Shown here piece by piece: positions 6,091-6,439 of a DNA stretch of 6,439 nucleotides. Each line of letters begins with the position of its first letter. Within the stretch, counting starts at the first letter, position 1. The notes below the pieces were generated by a model, which had not been told where the DNA came from, did no database searches, and saw only the letters and a list, made by a program, of their open reading frames with translations. Made by a program: the position numbers and the translations under genes. The stretch comes from Bacteroidales bacterium (GTDB lineage: Bacteria; Bacteroidota; Bacteroidia; Bacteroidales; UBA4181), in the NCBI GenBank assembly GCA_031260845.1, contig JAISKR010000335.1, positions 1 through 6,439 on the forward strand, in the 5' to 3' direction.

Positions 6091-6098
6091 CAAAAGTA
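6091..6098 (-). promoter_or_regulatory. Bacteroidota -7 box TACTTTTG, promoter of trxA-apbE
   Basis: On the minus strand TACTTTTG fits TAnnTTTG and lies 35 bases before the trxA start, predicting a leader of about 30 bases. No TTTG is found about 20 bases further upstream, so only the -7 element supports it. It shares the 179-base divergent region with the promoter of the last gene. Confidence 0.55.
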
Positions 6099-6130
6099 CA
6101 AAAAAACAGGAAATCATATATAGATAAAAA

Positions 6131-6156
6131 TATTTTTGAAAAAATATTTATCTTTG
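6131..6156 (+). promoter_or_regulatory. One or two -7 boxes (TATTTTTG, TATCTTTG) for the acyltransferase gene
   Basis: TATTTTTG (6131-6138) and TATCTTTG (6149-6156) both match TAnnTTTG. The second is identical to the box of the phosphofructokinase gene and is the better candidate; its transcript would start near 6160-6163, leaving a leader of about 75 bases. No -33 TTTG lies 20 bases upstream of either. The sequence AAAAATATTTTTG (6126-6138) also occurs, with one extra T, ahead of ftsY at 2742-2755. Confidence 0.55.
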
Positions 6157-6169
6157 TCGCACTTTTAAG

Positions 6170-6238
6170 ATGGGTGACACTTGCTTCCATGCGAATGCTA
6201 TCCATTTGAAAAATAGCGTATTTAATAGTTTATCATGA
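6170..6238 (+). CDS. Possible 22-codon upstream ORF in the leader of the last gene
   Basis: An ATG at 6170 opens a frame of 22 codons (beginning M-G-D-T-C-F-H) that ends with TGA at 6236-6238, which overlaps the ATG of the acyltransferase gene as ATGA. Such overlaps usually allow translational coupling. The start would be only about 7-10 bases from the predicted transcript start, with no Shine-Dalgarno sequence. The peptide has no run of a single amino acid that would suggest classical attenuation, and no signal peptide. A stem of seven pairs (6195-6201 with 6213-6219, one G-U) lies in its second half. It may be a leader peptide or chance; nothing in the sequence proves translation. Confidence 0.25.
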   Translation: MGDTCFHANAIHLKNSVFNSLS

Positions 6239-6439
6239 AAGACATTATAGCCCCTGTTGATAAAAAATTGTTGATTAAAGAGTTGACGCCGGATAAATTT
6301 ATCAGGAAAACCAATTGGCTGAACAACGACCTGTTTGTTGTTACGGCGCACGATTCACCCAATACCATGCGGGAAATCGGGCGGTTGCGCGAATTGTCGT
6401 TTCGCTATGCAGGCGGCGGAACAGGCGAAGAAACGGACA
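6235..6439 (+). CDS. GNAT-type N-acyltransferase, GlsB/OlsB-like (5' part only)
   Basis: The first 68 codons are inside the window and the frame is open at the edge. The start MKDIIAPVDKKLLIKEL, followed by NNDLFVVTAHDSPNTMREIG (30-49) and RLRELSFRYAGGGTG (50-64), resembles, from memory, the Bacteroidales proteins often labelled putative hemolysin or GNAT acyltransferase (PF13444). The R-x-x-F-R-x-x-G-G-G-T-G pattern is the family's most recognisable part. In Bacteroides, GlsB of this family joins a 3-hydroxy fatty acid to glycine, the first step of glycine lipid synthesis, usually with the O-acyltransferase GlsA next door. That neighbour would lie beyond the window, so the assignment is inferred from the N-terminus alone. 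Its ATG overlaps the stop of a possible upstream ORF. Confidence 0.72.
   Translation, partial: MKDIIAPVDKKLLIKELTPDKFIRKTNWLNNDLFVVTAHDSPNTMREIGRLRELSFRYAGGGTGEETD

Noticed and set aside
5637..6209. Plus-strand open frame (190 codons) across apbE, trxA and the divergent region
   Set aside because: It runs antisense to two well-supported genes and through their promoter region, and its translation shows no domain.

Overview
The window looks like a stretch of ordinary chromosome from a Bacteroidota bacterium, most likely of the order Bacteroidales. Three kinds of evidence point this way. TAnnTTTG boxes (the Bacteroidota sigma -7 element) stand upstream of the transcription units. The starts lack convincing Shine-Dalgarno sequences. 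The proteins themselves (short FtsY without an acidic A domain, lipoprotein ApbE, GGND-type phosphofructokinase, PF13444-like acyltransferase) fit that group. I see no insertion sequence, phage gene, CRISPR array, tRNA or rRNA.

Layout. Bases 1-142 are non-coding and hold degenerate GTTATAGGTG-like repeats at the window edge, then a promoter. Bases 143-2733 carry two plus-strand genes, a probable PPi-dependent 6-phosphofructokinase and a LarA-superfamily racemase/epimerase homologue. They are separated by 32 bases made largely of a 14-bp tandem repeat. Bases 2734-2801 are AT-rich and contain a clear promoter. Bases 2802-4727 form a tight plus-strand unit: ftsY, a 60-residue lipoprotein of unknown role, and a COG0731-type radical SAM protein, with gaps of 6 and 12 bases. 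Bases 4735-6055 form a convergent minus-strand pair, thioredoxin followed by an ApbE flavin transferase that overlaps it by 14 bases. Bases 6056-6234 are a divergent promoter region. It contains a leader with a possible 22-codon upstream ORF that ends in an ATGA overlap with the last gene. That gene begins at 6235, runs off the window, and resembles the GNAT-type N-acyltransferase (GlsB/OlsB-like) of glycine lipid synthesis.

How the genes fit together. The first pair is central carbon metabolism: reversible glycolytic phosphorylation plus isomerisation of a 2-hydroxy acid whose identity is not known. FtsY targets ribosomes to the membrane. ApbE attaches FMN to respiratory membrane proteins, and thioredoxin keeps cytoplasmic thiols reduced. 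The set does not make one dedicated pathway, and I found no clear sign of a novel multi-gene system. The points most worth a second look are the LarA homologue, which keeps the nickel-pincer residues but appears to have changed its substrate pocket, the leader of the final gene, and the unassigned small lipoprotein.
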